From the NCBI GenBank assembly GCA_029262005.1, contig JAJDAG010000021.1, positions 1 to 34,309 on the forward strand: 34,309 nucleotides of DNA, read 5' to 3'. This document shows, piece by piece, positions 19,036-28,321 of this stretch (position 1 is the stretch's first letter; every line of letters starts with the position of its first letter). The notes below the pieces were generated by a model that ran no database searches, was not told the DNA's origin, and saw only the letters and a list, made by a program, of their open reading frames with translations. The stretch comes from Candidatus Zhuqueibacterota bacterium. GTDB taxonomy: Bacteria > Zhuqueibacterota > Zhuqueibacteria > Oceanimicrobiales > Oceanimicrobiaceae. A program made the position numbers and the translations under genes.

Positions 19036-19247
19036 AATCGGGTAACCGTGGTAGAGAAATGGTGAGGCGCTAAAGTTTGACGCAAGTTTGTAACAAGGAT
19101 TAGCTTCGCGTGACCCGCTCCGATATGAAAAGACGGGAAGCTCTGCCGCCACATTACGCTTGGCTAAAATGTTTATCTCCATATCTCATCTTGATTTGCA
19201 GAGAGGAGAATTCTTACACAAAACCATTTTACTGAGCAGTATAGGAC

Positions 19248-20399
19248 ATGGGTGAAACAAATATGGCTGATTTAACCGAACAAGACAAATCTAAGGATGC
19301 CCCCAAGCGGAAAGATAAAATAGCCGTTTGCCTGGCTGGCGGTGGCATAACCGGCTCAATGTTTGAAATCGGTTGTCTGGCCGCGCTTGACGATTTTTTT
19401 GATGAGTCATTTAGTGTAAGTGATTTTGATATTTACGTCGGCATCAGTGCGGGTGCTATTGTTGCTTCCTTAGTAGCCAACGGCTACACCGCACGAGAAC
19501 TTTATGACGACATTCGTTTTAATCGTAATTCACCGGTCAATTTCAAGAGAAAGAATATTTACAGTTTGCCGCTTGCCGATTTTTTTAAAGCGTTGGTCCC
19601 TTTTTTTAAACGGGTGCCGCGTCTTTTGCGGTATGGCTGGGTGAACCGCCGTCACGCCACTTTGATGGACTTGTTGTCGATTATGCAGGAATTCTTGCCA
19701 CCAGGTCTGTTTTCACTAAACAATTTACATAAATTTGTAGCCGGCGTATTTTACCCGGAAGGAAAAACAAACGATTTTCGTAATCTAAAAAAGGAGCTTT
19801 ACATTCCAGCCATAAATTTGGACACAGGTCGACGCTGGATTTTTGGTGACGATGATGCTACGGTACCAATTTCTAAAGCTGTTGCGGCGTCGGCTGCCAT
19901 CCCGCTGTTTTTTAGGCCATTCCATATAAATGGTACCGATTTCATTGATGGCTCGACCGGTCAGGTGTCGCATATGGATATAGCAATAGAGAAAGGCGCC
20001 AAACTCATTTTTATCATCAATCCAACAGTGCCGATTGACAATGATCCAAAGCGGAACTGCTTGCCCACATTTGATGGAACATGTGGCAGGTTGGTAGAAA
20101 AGGGAATAGGTATGATTAGTGATCAGGCGAGACGAATTGAAACAAAAACGAGATTTGAGCAAGGATTTATACGGTTCAAACAGGAAAACCCCGATGTTAA
20201 CTACGTTGTGCTTGAGCCTAAAGCATCGGATGGCTTTCTGTTTTTACATGGCGTAATGGAGTTTGATTCACGCAAATCGATTTTGGAATACGGTTATTAC
20301 ACGACAATGACGGAAATGAAACTTAATTTCTCTACGTATCAGAAAATTCTAGAAAAACACAAAATTCCAATTAGAGAAAACGTTATTCCCCCAAAATAA
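19248..20399 (+). CDS. Patatin-like phospholipase
   Basis: The catalytic Ser-Asp dyad of patatins is present: GISAG with Ser67, and DGSTGQ with Asp234. The oxyanion loop reads AGGGITG (30-36). The 383-residue protein has no signal peptide or barrel, so it is not the secreted autotransporter type; a cytoplasmic or membrane-associated acyl hydrolase is likely. Starts at 19248 and 19263 are both possible, and neither has a strong ribosome site. The preceding 212 bp hold no gene. A small hairpin follows the stop codon. Confidence 0.92.
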   Translation: MGETNMADLTEQDKSKDAPKRKDKIAVCLAGGGITGSMFEIGCLAALDDFFDESFSVSDFDIYVGISAGAIVASLVANGYTARELYDDIRFNRNSPVNFKRKNIYSLPLADFFKALVPFFKRVPRLLRYGWVNRRHATLMDLLSIMQEFLPPGLFSLNNLHKFVAGVFYPEGKTNDFRNLKKELYIPAINLDTGRRWIFGDDDATVPISKAVAASAAIPLFFRPFHINGTDFIDGSTGQVSHMDIAIEKGAKLIFIINPTVPIDNDPKRNCLPTFDGTCGRLVEKGIGMISDQARRIETKTRFEQGFIRFKQENPDVNYVVLEPKASDGFLFLHGVMEFDSRKSILEYGYYTTMTEMKLNFSTYQKILEKHKIPIRENVIPPK

Positions 20400-20401
20400 A
20401 C

Positions 20402-20429
20402 GGCCAGCATCGCTAAGCGAATACTGGCC
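20402..20429. terminator. Hairpin after the patatin gene
   Basis: GGCCAG (20402-20407) pairs with CTGGCC (20424-20429), with an inner TCGC/GCGA pairing. It starts three bases after the patatin stop, between convergent genes. There is no T-run, so intrinsic termination is uncertain. Confidence 0.4.
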
Positions 20430-20486
20430 TCCCCCTAATCCCGATACAGAGATCGAAGTTGTAGTGCTAAGTTGTCAGATTTGGGA

Positions 20487-20876
20487 TTAAGAGATGAAAC
20501 TCTCCTCGGGTGTTTCCACTAATTCCTTTACGTTCGAGATGAGATGACGGTTTATTAAGGGTTTGAACATCACGTTATCTGCACCATGTTCAGGACTGTC
20601 CAAATCAAATGTTTTGTCTTCGTCAACAATCAACATCACTTTGATATCCGTATATTTCCTCTTAATTTTCCTGACGAGGTCAATGCCGGTTTTTCCATTT
20701 GATTCAAATCCGTCAAGGTTGTAATCGAGCACCAATATTTCCGGTTTCATCTTTCTGAGGTAGTACATTACAGATTCTATGTTCTCTGCAATTTCAATTT
20801 TATATGCATCGCACAACGCCAGATAGATTTGCATCTGGGTCCCGAGCTCTGCATTGAGAATCAGAATTTTTTTCAT
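20487..20876 (-). CDS. Single-domain response-regulator receiver, atypical
   Basis: A 129-residue CheY-like receiver with no output domain. The phosphoacceptor Asp51 (LVLDYNL) and the Lys of the switch (MFKPL, K105) are present. The acidic pair that normally holds magnesium reads Asn8-Ala9-Glu10, and the Thr/Ser switch position is Val84. Phosphotransfer may therefore be weak or absent, and the protein may act as a pseudo-receiver. It lies 161 bp downstream of the CPBP protease gene on the same strand. No kinase is nearby. Confidence 0.85.
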   Translation of the reverse strand: MKKILILNAELGTQMQIYLALCDAYKIEIAENIESVMYYLRKMKPEILVLDYNLDGFESNGKTGIDLVRKIKRKYTDIKVMLIVDEDKTFDLDSPEHGADNVMFKPLINRHLISNVKELVETPEESFIS

Positions 20877-21037
20877 GAAAAGAAGTTTTGCTCAAGATGT
20901 CGTAATCATAGGTGCAAGAAATATAAACTATATTATTGGCAATCCTGGGATTTTGCGGAAAGAGAATTCGCAAAAAGTGCTGGATTAAAAAGAGGAGTGT
21001 TTTGTGGTGGAAATGTTTGTAAAAACAATTTGCTGAG

Positions 21038-21844
21038 TTACTGTTTCTGCTGGGCCGTATCGACAATAGGTGTCAGATTAATGAACCATTTGAGCCCGTA
21101 AAATGTGAGACATGCCGCAACAGTGATGGCAGTGGGGTGCACGTGGCCATACCAATCGTACCAGGCTATGTTTGCTTCGTCTACATTGATCAGAATGAGG
21201 GCAAATGCGTTGTTGAATGCATGAAGAATAATGCTGGGGAAAATACTATCCGCCCGCCATGCAACATATCCCATTAGCCCCCCCATTGTCATGATTTGTG
21301 CAAACCATGGAGTCGGGTGAATCATAGCAAATAGCAGCGATGACAGAATGATTGCCTGGACAAAGTCACCTTTTCGCTCAAGGGTCCTTTGTAATAATCC
21401 CCGAAACAGCATTTCTTCAACGATACCGGCAATAATCACAATGCCAAAAATCAATATAGTCCAATCAAGTATACTCTGGGCTCTGAGCATTTCCGTGAAA
21501 AGGGCCTCATTTTCTGCTGATAGTTTGGTGAACTGAGCAATAAATCGGTCCAATTCATCGTTTAGAATTGGCATGGCTATCCCCATGAGGCCGCACGCCA
21601 GAAGCACTTTTTTGTCAACAAACCGAAGACGAAAAGTCTTTCTGAATTTGAGTTTTTTGTATTTCACGTAGGCAAGTGCCGGAATGGCCAGGCAGATTTC
21701 ACCGATGGCAAGTTGCAAACTCTTGGGAAAGCCGGTGGTCAAGAGCGGAGAGATGCCTGCCAAAACAACACTTGAAAAGATAACGAGCAAAATTGTCCGG
21801 ATTCGTGGCTGGTTGGATTGAGAAATTTCTTTAGGTGATTCCAC
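21038..21844 (-). CDS. CPBP-family intramembrane metalloprotease (CAAX/Abi type)
   Basis: A 268-residue membrane protein with about seven hydrophobic segments. The three CPBP motifs are visible: EExxxR at 143-148 (EEMLFR), FxxxH at 172-176 (FAMIH) and HxxxN at 208-212 (HAFNN). These form the metal-dependent active site of Rce1-like intramembrane proteases. The start is GTG at 21844, four bases after the stop of the RNA methyltransferase gene, so the two are translated from one message. The substrate is unknown; family members act in bacteriocin self-immunity or membrane protein processing. Confidence 0.92.
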   Translation of the reverse strand: MESPKEISQSNQPRIRTILLVIFSSVVLAGISPLLTTGFPKSLQLAIGEICLAIPALAYVKYKKLKFRKTFRLRFVDKKVLLACGLMGIAMPILNDELDRFIAQFTKLSAENEALFTEMLRAQSILDWTILIFGIVIIAGIVEEMLFRGLLQRTLERKGDFVQAIILSSLLFAMIHPTPWFAQIMTMGGLMGYVAWRADSIFPSIILHAFNNAFALILINVDEANIAWYDWYGHVHPTAITVAACLTFYGLKWFINLTPIVDTAQQKQ

Positions 21845-21848
21845 AGTA

Positions 21849-22631
21849 TCAAGCGCTTTTTTGAGCTATTTTTGCCATGAAAATGGCTGCGGCCACCGAT
21901 ACATTCAGCGAGTCGCCTGTGCCGTGTCCGGGAATGCTTACAGAAACATCTGCATGCATCTTTGTTTGTTCGGAAATACTTTCGGTTTCACCACCTAAAA
22001 TGAGAAGGCTGTTACCAGAAAATGTCACTGCGGCATAGTCGGTTTTGCCGGAAACATCGGCTAGATAGGTGGTGAATTTAGAAAATGTATCTTCAGTAAG
22101 TTCCCGGCCGATGTCCACATTTATCACTACCGGCAGATGAAAAATGGCGCCCATGCTGGCTCGGATGACTTTTGGATTTGTTGGTTCAACACAGTTTGCG
22201 CCAAGCAAGAGGGCATCGATGCCGAACCAGGCTGCGGACCTTAAAATCGTTCCGAGGTTGCCCGGGTCACGAATGTTCTCGACGGCCACGAGAGTTTGGG
22301 GGGCATTTTGCAAGATGCTTTGTAAGGTCCAGGTTTGCTTTTTTACAATGGCAACAACACCTTGCGGGGTTATGGTTTCGGTGAGCAGAGATAGCGTTTT
22401 TGAGTCAATTTGATACATGGGAATTGAGCCTGCGAGACACTGATTCTGGAAAAACTCTGCCCGGCCTGACGTCAGCAAGTCCGGGACACACAGCAGTGAC
22501 TCTACAGTTTGCTGGGATTTGATAGCCTCTTCACATAACCGGATTCCTTCGACAAGGAATTTTCGCTCACGGTCTCTGATTTTTTTTTGTTTCAGAGAGG
22601 ATAGAAATTTTAGATGTTTGTTTGAGAGCAA
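21849..22631 (-). CDS. TrmH/SpoU-family RNA 2'-O-methyltransferase (RlmB-like)
   Basis: The protein has an N-terminal substrate-binding domain (KIRDRERKFLVEG) and a SPOUT knot domain with motif 1 (NIRDPGNLGTILRSAAWFG), motif 2 (LLLGANCVEP, then NPKVIRASMGA) and motif 3 (SLNVSVAAAIF). It would methylate a ribose in rRNA or tRNA using SAM. The ATG at 22721 would overlap the PTS gene and add 30 residues that do not fit the family. A TTG at 22631 gives MLSNKHLKFLSSL, which matches the usual family start, so I prefer it; no clear ribosome site is seen there. The position methylated cannot be told from sequence. Confidence 0.9.
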   Translation of the reverse strand: MLSNKHLKFLSSLKQKKIRDRERKFLVEGIRLCEEAIKSQQTVESLLCVPDLLTSGRAEFFQNQCLAGSIPMYQIDSKTLSLLTETITPQGVVAIVKKQTWTLQSILQNAPQTLVAVENIRDPGNLGTILRSAAWFGIDALLLGANCVEPTNPKVIRASMGAIFHLPVVINVDIGRELTEDTFSKFTTYLADVSGKTDYAAVTFSGNSLLILGGETESISEQTKMHADVSVSIPGHGTGDSLNVSVAAAIFMAKIAQKSA

Positions 22632-22680
22632 GACGATGAAAGCAAAAGACAGGTTTGTTTCGAGAAGACCAAATTGGCTG

Positions 22681-23151
22681 TTAATTCTGAGAGAATCTTT
22701 CCTCCTCGGAATTAATGACATCGATAACGTCTGTTGGAACGAGCGTGTTGATGAGGCGTTCCCGGAAATCTTTTTTGTGCATAAGTCTGGATATTCTACT
22801 CAACGCTTTCAGGTGCGGGCCGGTCTTGTCCGTCGGCCCAACCAAAAGCCAAACCAGACGCACAGGTTTGTTGTCGAGCGAATTAAAATTAACAGGTTCT
22901 CTAGTGATGCCCAAGGCAGCGATGATGTCATCAACGCCTTCTGATTTACCATGAGGAATGGCTATTTCTTCACCAATGCCAGTACTCATAACGGCTTCCC
23001 GGTCGAGAACTGCTTTTAGAAGTTGATCTTTGTTTTTGAGTTCCCTGGATAAATGAATAATACCTACCATTTCCTCGATAATCTTTTCTTTCTCCGTGTT
23101 TTCGAGAGGTATTTTTACTCTATCCTCGGTAAGTATATCCATCAACTTCAT
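22681..23151 (-). CDS. PTS EIIA domain protein (fructose/PtsN type)
   Basis: A 156-residue EIIA of the mannitol/fructose/nitrogen class. The phosphorylated His is at 67 in the conserved IAIPHGKS block, and the C-terminal KALSRISRLMH pattern fits the family. No EIIB or EIIC transporter genes are nearby, so a regulatory PtsN-like role is more likely than sugar transport. It is a single domain starting at MKLMDIL. It is followed on the same strand by the RNA methyltransferase gene. Confidence 0.9.
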   Translation of the reverse strand: MKLMDILTEDRVKIPLENTEKEKIIEEMVGIIHLSRELKNKDQLLKAVLDREAVMSTGIGEEIAIPHGKSEGVDDIIAALGITREPVNFNSLDNKPVRLVWLLVGPTDKTGPHLKALSRISRLMHKKDFRERLINTLVPTDVIDVINSEEERFSQN

Positions 23152-23262
23152 TACAGACTCTCTCTGTTGGGCATTGGCGTATTCAGTTTACTTTTATATC
23201 GTAAACATCTCAATATAATAATTTGTGTGGATTCTTCCTACGGTTTTAATCGACAGAAAAAC

Positions 23263-23302
23263 AAAAAAAGCCAACACATTATAGAATGCGTTAGCTTTTT
23301 TT
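23263..23302 (-). terminator. Terminator of the tRNA-Asp transcript
   Basis: On the minus strand an 18-bp stem (23285-23302 with 23263-23280) pairs throughout, with two G-U wobbles and a 4-nt loop, and ends in seven T. On the plus strand the same positions give mismatches, so it is built for the minus strand. It begins 6 nt after the tRNA 3' end. Confidence 0.9.
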
Positions 23303-23308
23303 GTCCTG

Positions 23309-23383
23309 CGGGACCGACGGGACTCGAACCCGCGATCTCCGGCTTGACAGGCCGGCGTGTTAACCAAACTACACCACGGTCCC
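23309..23383 (-). tRNA. tRNA-Asp (GTC)
   Basis: Read on the minus strand, the 75-nt gene folds into a full cloverleaf: acceptor GGGACCG/CGGTCCC, anticodon stem CCGGC/GCCGG with loop CTGTCAA (anticodon GTC), T-stem GCGGG/CCCGT with TTCGAAC, and discriminator G. The 3' CCA is not encoded. It lies 9 bp after the stop of the small membrane protein gene and is followed by a strong terminator. Confidence 0.95.
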
Positions 23384-23392
23384 GTGATTCTC

Positions 23393-23647
23393 TTATTCAG
23401 TGCTTGAAGTGCGACTTTTTTTTGTGTAGATGATGGCCGCCGGAATCAAAACACAATATCCCAAAACTAATAGAATCGGTGCAAGCGTCAACGATAAAAA
23501 GCCATCGACAGGCGGCTGTGCCAGTGCCAAATATCCCGCTAATAAAACCAACGCGCTAGCACCAAAAAGCCAATAGTTTGTTTTGGTGAAAGATACTTGG
23601 GATACGCCGAATTTTCCGACAGATTTTGTTCGTTTTACTTTAGCCAT
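23393..23647 (-). CDS. Small two-helix membrane protein (DUF3098-like)
   Basis: The 84-residue protein has two hydrophobic segments (about 27-43 and 51-74) separated by QPPVDGFLSLTLAPILL, a pattern I associate with DUF3098-type proteins of FCB bacteria. The N-terminus is rich in Lys/Arg and faces the cytoplasm by the positive-inside rule. Its function is unknown. It is immediately upstream of tRNA-Asp on the same strand and may share its transcript. Confidence 0.75.
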   Translation of the reverse strand: MAKVKRTKSVGKFGVSQVSFTKTNYWLFGASALVLLAGYLALAQPPVDGFLSLTLAPILLVLGYCVLIPAAIIYTKKSRTSSTE

Positions 23648-23777
23648 CAGTTCTCATTTTAAGAGGCACAATGTACACAACGATTAAAAGAGAGTCAAGA
23701 GAAATATTTCCTGCGGAGATGCAAAAAGCGGCTGAATTTGAATTTGCGATTCGTATCGATTTTTGTATATTGAACCC

Positions 23778-25685
23778 ATGCTTAAAATTAATAATCTCTG
23801 TAAATCCTATGGTGGTCAGATTCTTTTTGAGGAAGTAAGTTTTAATGTGAACCCAAAGGAAAGAATCGGTCTGGTCGGACGCAATGGCCATGGGAAAACG
23901 ACACTTTTTCGCCTCATTCTGAGTTTAGATTCAGCAGATTCCGGGAGCATTAATATCCCGAAAAATTACCGTATTGGCTACCTGAAGCAGCACCTGGATT
24001 TCACCTGTGACACCATTCTGGAAGAGGCGTGCCTGGGACTGCCGGAAGGGCAGGAACACAATGCCTGGCGTGCCGAAAAAATTCTCTTCGGATTGGGTTT
24101 CAGTACCGCGGATCTAAACCGCCCGCCCTCTGAGTTTTCCGGCGGGTTTCAGGTGCGTTTAAATCTGACCAAAGTGCTTGTGTCAGACCCGGATATGTTG
24201 CTGTTGGATGAGCCAACCAACTATCTGGATATTGCCTCAATTCGTTGGCTGGAGCGTTTTCTTCAGGCATGGAAGAATGAGCTGATGCTTATTACGCACG
24301 ATCGCAGCTTCATGGATAAGGTGACAACTCACACGTTGGGTATTCATCGAAAGCGTGTGCGCAAGATCGAGGGAAACACGGCGAAGCTTTATGAGCAAAT
24401 GGCCACAGAAGAGGAGATATATGAAAAAACTCGTCTGAATGATGAAAAACGACGCAAGGAAGTTGAGCTTTTCATTAGTCGTTTCAGAGCCAAGGCCCGG
24501 CTTGCAAATATGGTTCAATCCCGCGTCAAGACCCTAAAGAAGCAGGAACAAAAAAATAAGCTCGATAAAATAGAGGCGCTGGAATTTTCTTTCAAATTTT
24601 CACCGTTTTCAGCTAAAATCATGATGGATGTGCGTGATTTGGCCTTCAGATACCCGGGCCAGTCCAGCCATTTATTTAGTGGGCTAAATCTGACCATTGC
24701 AAAAGATGACCGCATCTGCATTGTAGGTAAAAACGGTGAGGGCAAAACCACGCTGCAGAAACTTCTGGCAGGCGCGTTGAAGCCAATTGATGGAGAAATA
24801 AGACCACACCCCCTCCTGAAGCGCGGCTTTTATGAGCAAACAAACACGGCTGAACTCGATCTGAATCGAACGGTGGAAGAAGAAATTGCTTATGCCAGTG
24901 AGAATTGCACCCATCAAATGGCTCGTGACATTGCCGGCGCCATGATGTTTAGCGGGTCTGGAGCACTAAAAAAAATATCTGTCCTTTCCGGTGGTGAGAA
25001 AAGCCGAGTCATGTTGGGCAAATTATTGGTTTCACCTTGCCATTTGCTACTGCTGGACGAACCGACGAATCACCTTGATATGGAATCTTGTGATTCACTT
25101 ATGGCAGCCATTGATGCATTTGATGGTGCAGTCGTTCTGGTGACTCACAATGAAATGTTTTTGCACACACTCGCGACCCGGCTTGTGGTTTTTGATAGAG
25201 GCCGGCACACGGTTTTCGAAGGCAGTTATCAGCGTTTTCTCGATGACGTTGGCTGGGAAAGCGATGATGCTGTGCGACGCAGGTCTGTGGGAAAACAAAT
25301 TCAGGTAGGGGAATCCAGTGCTGCAACGACGGAAGGTGTTGGTTTTAAAGAACCAGGCTCTGCTGCGCCAGACAGGAAAACATTGCGGAAAAAGAAAGCA
25401 GAGTTGGTGCAGCAGAGGTCGCGAAAGTTAAAACCTTTGGAGAGTCGAATTGTTGAACTCGAAGCGAGTATTGAAGAAGCTGAAGAGGAAATGGGTAGAC
25501 TGAACAAAGGTCTTATCGATGCTTCAACCAGTGGTGATAGCGAGCAAATTGCAGACCTCGCAAAAAAACAGCGGTATTTGCAAGTGCAACTAGATGGGCA
25601 ATACGCAGAGCTGGATCGAGTAACCCTGGACTTTGAGCAGCAGGAAGCTGAATTTGCGGCGCAGATAGAAATGTTGCAAGTATGA
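23778..25685 (+). CDS. ABC-F family ATPase (Uup/YheS-like)
   Basis: Two ABC ATPase domains lie in tandem without membrane segments. The first has Walker A GRNGHGKTT, signature FSGGF and Walker B LLLDEPTNYLD; the second has GKNGEGKTT, LSGGEKSR and LLLDEPTNHLD. A charged helical linker (EEEIYEKTRLNDEKRRKEVE) separates them, and the C-terminus (about 530-635) is a coiled coil as in Uup. ABC-F proteins act on the ribosome or on DNA/RNA structures, not as transporters. I chose the ATG at 23778 (MLKINNLCKSYGG); a TTG 15 nt upstream is less likely. The protein has 635 residues. Confidence 0.95.
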   Translation: MLKINNLCKSYGGQILFEEVSFNVNPKERIGLVGRNGHGKTTLFRLILSLDSADSGSINIPKNYRIGYLKQHLDFTCDTILEEACLGLPEGQEHNAWRAEKILFGLGFSTADLNRPPSEFSGGFQVRLNLTKVLVSDPDMLLLDEPTNYLDIASIRWLERFLQAWKNELMLITHDRSFMDKVTTHTLGIHRKRVRKIEGNTAKLYEQMATEEEIYEKTRLNDEKRRKEVELFISRFRAKARLANMVQSRVKTLKKQEQKNKLDKIEALEFSFKFSPFSAKIMMDVRDLAFRYPGQSSHLFSGLNLTIAKDDRICIVGKNGEGKTTLQKLLAGALKPIDGEIRPHPLLKRGFYEQTNTAELDLNRTVEEEIAYASENCTHQMARDIAGAMMFSGSGALKKISVLSGGEKSRVMLGKLLVSPCHLLLLDEPTNHLDMESCDSLMAAIDAFDGAVVLVTHNEMFLHTLATRLVVFDRGRHTVFEGSYQRFLDDVGWESDDAVRRRSVGKQIQVGESSAATTEGVGFKEPGSAAPDRKTLRKKKAELVQQRSRKLKPLESRIVELEASIEEAEEEMGRLNKGLIDASTSGDSEQIADLAKKQRYLQVQLDGQYAELDRVTLDFEQQEAEFAAQIEMLQV

Positions 25686-25727
25686 GCCCGACCCAATTCT
25701 AACCCTGAAAAATGGTGAGAAAGCAGA

Positions 25728-26111
25728 ATGTCAGATCAGAATGTTGCTGTGGCAACTCTTCGGGAGCAGGTGCGGGAATTTGTTGAGGAACGTGACTGGA
25801 ATCAGTTTCATTCAGCCAAAGATTTGGCCATTGGACTCAGTATTGAGGCTGCTGAACTGCTGGAGCATTTTCGTTTTAAAAATGATAATGAAATCGAGAC
25901 GCGCCTTCTGGATCCTGAAATTGCTACGCAGATTAAACATGAACTTGCCGACGTTTTTTATTTTGTGCTGGCGCTGAGTAATCATCTGGAAATAGACCTG
26001 AGCCAGGCCTTTGAAGAGAAGCTCGCTATCGCTGCGCAAAAATATCCCGTAGAACTGGCCAAAGGGCGAAACCTGAAGTACACTGAGCTTGAACAAGCAA
26101 AGCAGACATGA
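25728..26111 (+). CDS. MazG-like nucleotide pyrophosphohydrolase
   Basis: A 127-residue all-alpha NTP pyrophosphatase of the MazG/dCTPase type. The metal-binding pattern is seen as E40xxE43 (SIEAAEL) and E72xxD75 (HELADV). Such enzymes hydrolyse non-canonical or excess nucleoside triphosphates. The stop overlaps the start of the next gene (ATGA), so the two are translationally coupled. Confidence 0.9.
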   Translation: MSDQNVAVATLREQVREFVEERDWNQFHSAKDLAIGLSIEAAELLEHFRFKNDNEIETRLLDPEIATQIKHELADVFYFVLALSNHLEIDLSQAFEEKLAIAAQKYPVELAKGRNLKYTELEQAKQT

Positions 26112-26914
26112 AATTGTTGTTCACTTTTGTGGTACTGCTGATTGGATTCTTTGTCCTCATTCGGCTGATTGAAAACACGTTTATCTTCTTTCCAGACAAG
26201 CAGCCGGGCGACTATGGATTGCTTGGCTCCCCCGATTTCCAGGTTGAGGACTGTTTTTTTTTGACCCGGGACGGAACGCGATTGCATGGCTGGTTTGTTC
26301 GCAATGACACCGTCCGTACCACTTTACTCTGGTGCCATGGGAACGCTGGGAATATCAGCGACCGAATCGACAATCTGGTGCAACTGGCTAAATTGCCGAT
26401 CAATATTTTTATATTTGATTTTCGTGGGTACGGTAAAAGCGAAGGTACACCCAACGAAGCCGGGGTGTATTTGGACGCGCTTGCGGCCTACGATTTCTTG
26501 ATTCAAAAAAAACAGGTTCAGAGCGAAGATGTTGTGCTTTTTGGCCGTTCTCTGGGTGGCGCCATTGCTGTGGATCTGGCCTCAAAGAGACCGTGTGCGA
26601 AATTAATTCTTGAGTCAACATTTACTGCAGCCGGAGATATGGCGAAGAAAATGTTTGGTCTTATCCCCGTTCAACTCGTCATGAAAAGCAGTTTTGATTC
26701 ACTGCTAAAGATTGGCCAACTGCAAATGCCTGTCCTGTTTATTCATGGCAATCAAGACAGTGTCGTGCCGTATGAACTTGGTAAAAAGCTGTTTGACGCG
26801 GCCAATGAACCGAAAGAATTCTACACTATCGACGGTGCCGACCATAACGACACCTACCTTGTCGGCGGTCGCGCCTACTTTAAGCGCATCGAGCTTTTCT
26901 TGCAGAAAGAGTGA
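26108..26914 (+). CDS. Membrane-anchored alpha/beta hydrolase (BEM46/YfhR-like)
   Basis: An N-terminal hydrophobic segment (1-22) anchors the protein or acts as a signal. The catalytic triad can be placed at Ser148 (GRSLGG), Asp217 (HGNQDSVVP) and His246 (GADHND), and the oxyanion region reads WCHGNAGN. This matches the BEM46/YfhR group of serine hydrolases. It overlaps the preceding pyrophosphohydrolase gene by 4 bp. The substrate is unknown. Confidence 0.92.
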   Translation: MKLLFTFVVLLIGFFVLIRLIENTFIFFPDKQPGDYGLLGSPDFQVEDCFFLTRDGTRLHGWFVRNDTVRTTLLWCHGNAGNISDRIDNLVQLAKLPINIFIFDFRGYGKSEGTPNEAGVYLDALAAYDFLIQKKQVQSEDVVLFGRSLGGAIAVDLASKRPCAKLILESTFTAAGDMAKKMFGLIPVQLVMKSSFDSLLKIGQLQMPVLFIHGNQDSVVPYELGKKLFDAANEPKEFYTIDGADHNDTYLVGGRAYFKRIELFLQKE

Positions 26915-26974
26915 GTGAACTGTATTTTGTTCTCAACCCCGTCAAGTTTTTTGTGCTCAGATTGCCGCGACCAC

Positions 26975-28321
26975 TTACGGATTTACGTTCTGCGTTCCCA
27001 AGTCAAAATCGAAGATGGCTGCTGAGATTGCAACTTCATCATTTGTTATGAAATGGGAAAAAACAGATACAACGCGTCCATTGTAGGCATCTATGCCGGA
27101 ATAGTCGCCAAAGAAGATTTTTTCGTTACAAGCAAATGGTTTGAGGTCAATACGGTAGTTGACAAAGGATTTTCCACCATCTACACTGCGGGCAAGCGTC
27201 AGTTCTGTCATGACGCCCTCGGTGTTTCTGCGTTCGTAGAAGACAATGTTAATAGCGCCATCAACGGGGTCCACGGCCATCCAGGTGAAAAATTGTGCCT
27301 TATTATTAAACAGGGGATCGTCGTTAACACGCACAGGTTTTGACCAGCTTTCACCGTGATCATCCGAGGCGATTACGAACACATCCGGATCCCCGAACCG
27401 CTGGTCCACCCAATTAATGTAAATTCTACCTTTGTAAGTACCTTCACTAAAGTCAACCTTTGTTACGGGGAAACCGTTGCAGCGCATAACACCTGGAATA
27501 TCCATATTCCAACCGCCAACAAGCTCCGTCAGAACTTTGTCTTTACCAAAGCTTACACCACCATCCAGTGATTTATCAAAGACCAGCCCATTGGGCCCGG
27601 ACCAGGAAATGTAGATTTCGCCTTTTGGCCCAACAGCCGGTACGGCACCTTCTACAGTATTGTCATCATCGGAGCAATCACCGCCTTTGTCGGAAATTCG
27701 GTACGGCGGATCGAAGGTGATGCCTTGATCTATGGAGCGGGAAAAATAGATTTGCGTGGAGTCGTTTGGACCGGGCTCAAGGTATGCATCGAAACGCGTC
27801 CAGCTTATGTAAACATTGTTTTTGTGCGACGAGCCTGCGGAATTATCCGAGACAAGGTAGGGCTTATCTTCGTACGGGCGCAGCGTATTCAGATGGTCAA
27901 CAACAACGACCGGTGCCTGCCAGGTGTCTGTATCTTTAGAGGAACGTGCGACATAAATACCGTTGCGTTTACTTTTTTTTGTTTTCAAACCACGAAAGGA
28001 AATATAGGAATGGAATGCGATGCCTTCATTGTTAAAAACAAGGGCATCATCACCTTGAGGTCGCCGGTCAGGGTTTGCCTCCTCGTAAGTTGCCCAGGTC
28101 TTGCCGGCATCGTGTGAATGATAGCGCATGCTGACAACCCGGGTTTCGCCCGGTTCGCCGAAGCGAATAGAGGCAGCTATTATATTGTCAGGATCTTTTG
28201 GATTAATTGCCACTGACGGCTCGACCGGTCTTAGAAAATCTGGTTTGGTTATTTGCACAACCTGATGGTTGGCTGATCCCGTCAGCAATACGGTTGAGAT
28301 TAAGCAAGCTTTGATTAACAT
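26975..28321 (-). CDS. Secreted BNR/Asp-box repeat protein (sialidase superfamily)
   Basis: A signal peptide (LIKACLISTVLLTGSA) starts the 448-residue protein. Five Asp-box motifs are seen: SHDAGKTW, SIDQGITF, SLDGGVSF, SDDHGESW and SVDGGKSF. They mark blades of a beta-propeller as in sialidases. I cannot find the full catalytic set of sialidases (no clear FRIP motif with the arginine triad), so enzymatic activity is open; it may bind or act on another glycan. GGAGG lies 5 nt before the ATG. It is transcribed alone between a convergent hydrolase gene and an upstream gap. Confidence 0.85.
   Translation of the reverse strand: MLIKACLISTVLLTGSANHQVVQITKPDFLRPVEPSVAINPKDPDNIIAASIRFGEPGETRVVSMRYHSHDAGKTWATYEEANPDRRPQGDDALVFNNEGIAFHSYISFRGLKTKKSKRNGIYVARSSKDTDTWQAPVVVVDHLNTLRPYEDKPYLVSDNSAGSSHKNNVYISWTRFDAYLEPGPNDSTQIYFSRSIDQGITFDPPYRISDKGGDCSDDDNTVEGAVPAVGPKGEIYISWSGPNGLVFDKSLDGGVSFGKDKVLTELVGGWNMDIPGVMRCNGFPVTKVDFSEGTYKGRIYINWVDQRFGDPDVFVIASDDHGESWSKPVRVNDDPLFNNKAQFFTWMAVDPVDGAINIVFYERRNTEGVMTELTLARSVDGGKSFVNYRIDLKPFACNEKIFFGDYSGIDAYNGRVVSVFSHFITNDEVAISAAIFDFDLGTQNVNP

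Noticed and set aside
22681-23151. Naming the EIIA protein as a fructose transporter component
   Set aside because: No EIIB or EIIC genes are nearby; the single-domain form fits a regulatory role as well.
26975-28321. Calling the BNR-repeat protein a true sialidase
   Set aside because: Asp boxes show a propeller fold, but I could not place the catalytic arginines and Tyr/Glu pair, so only the superfamily is claimed.
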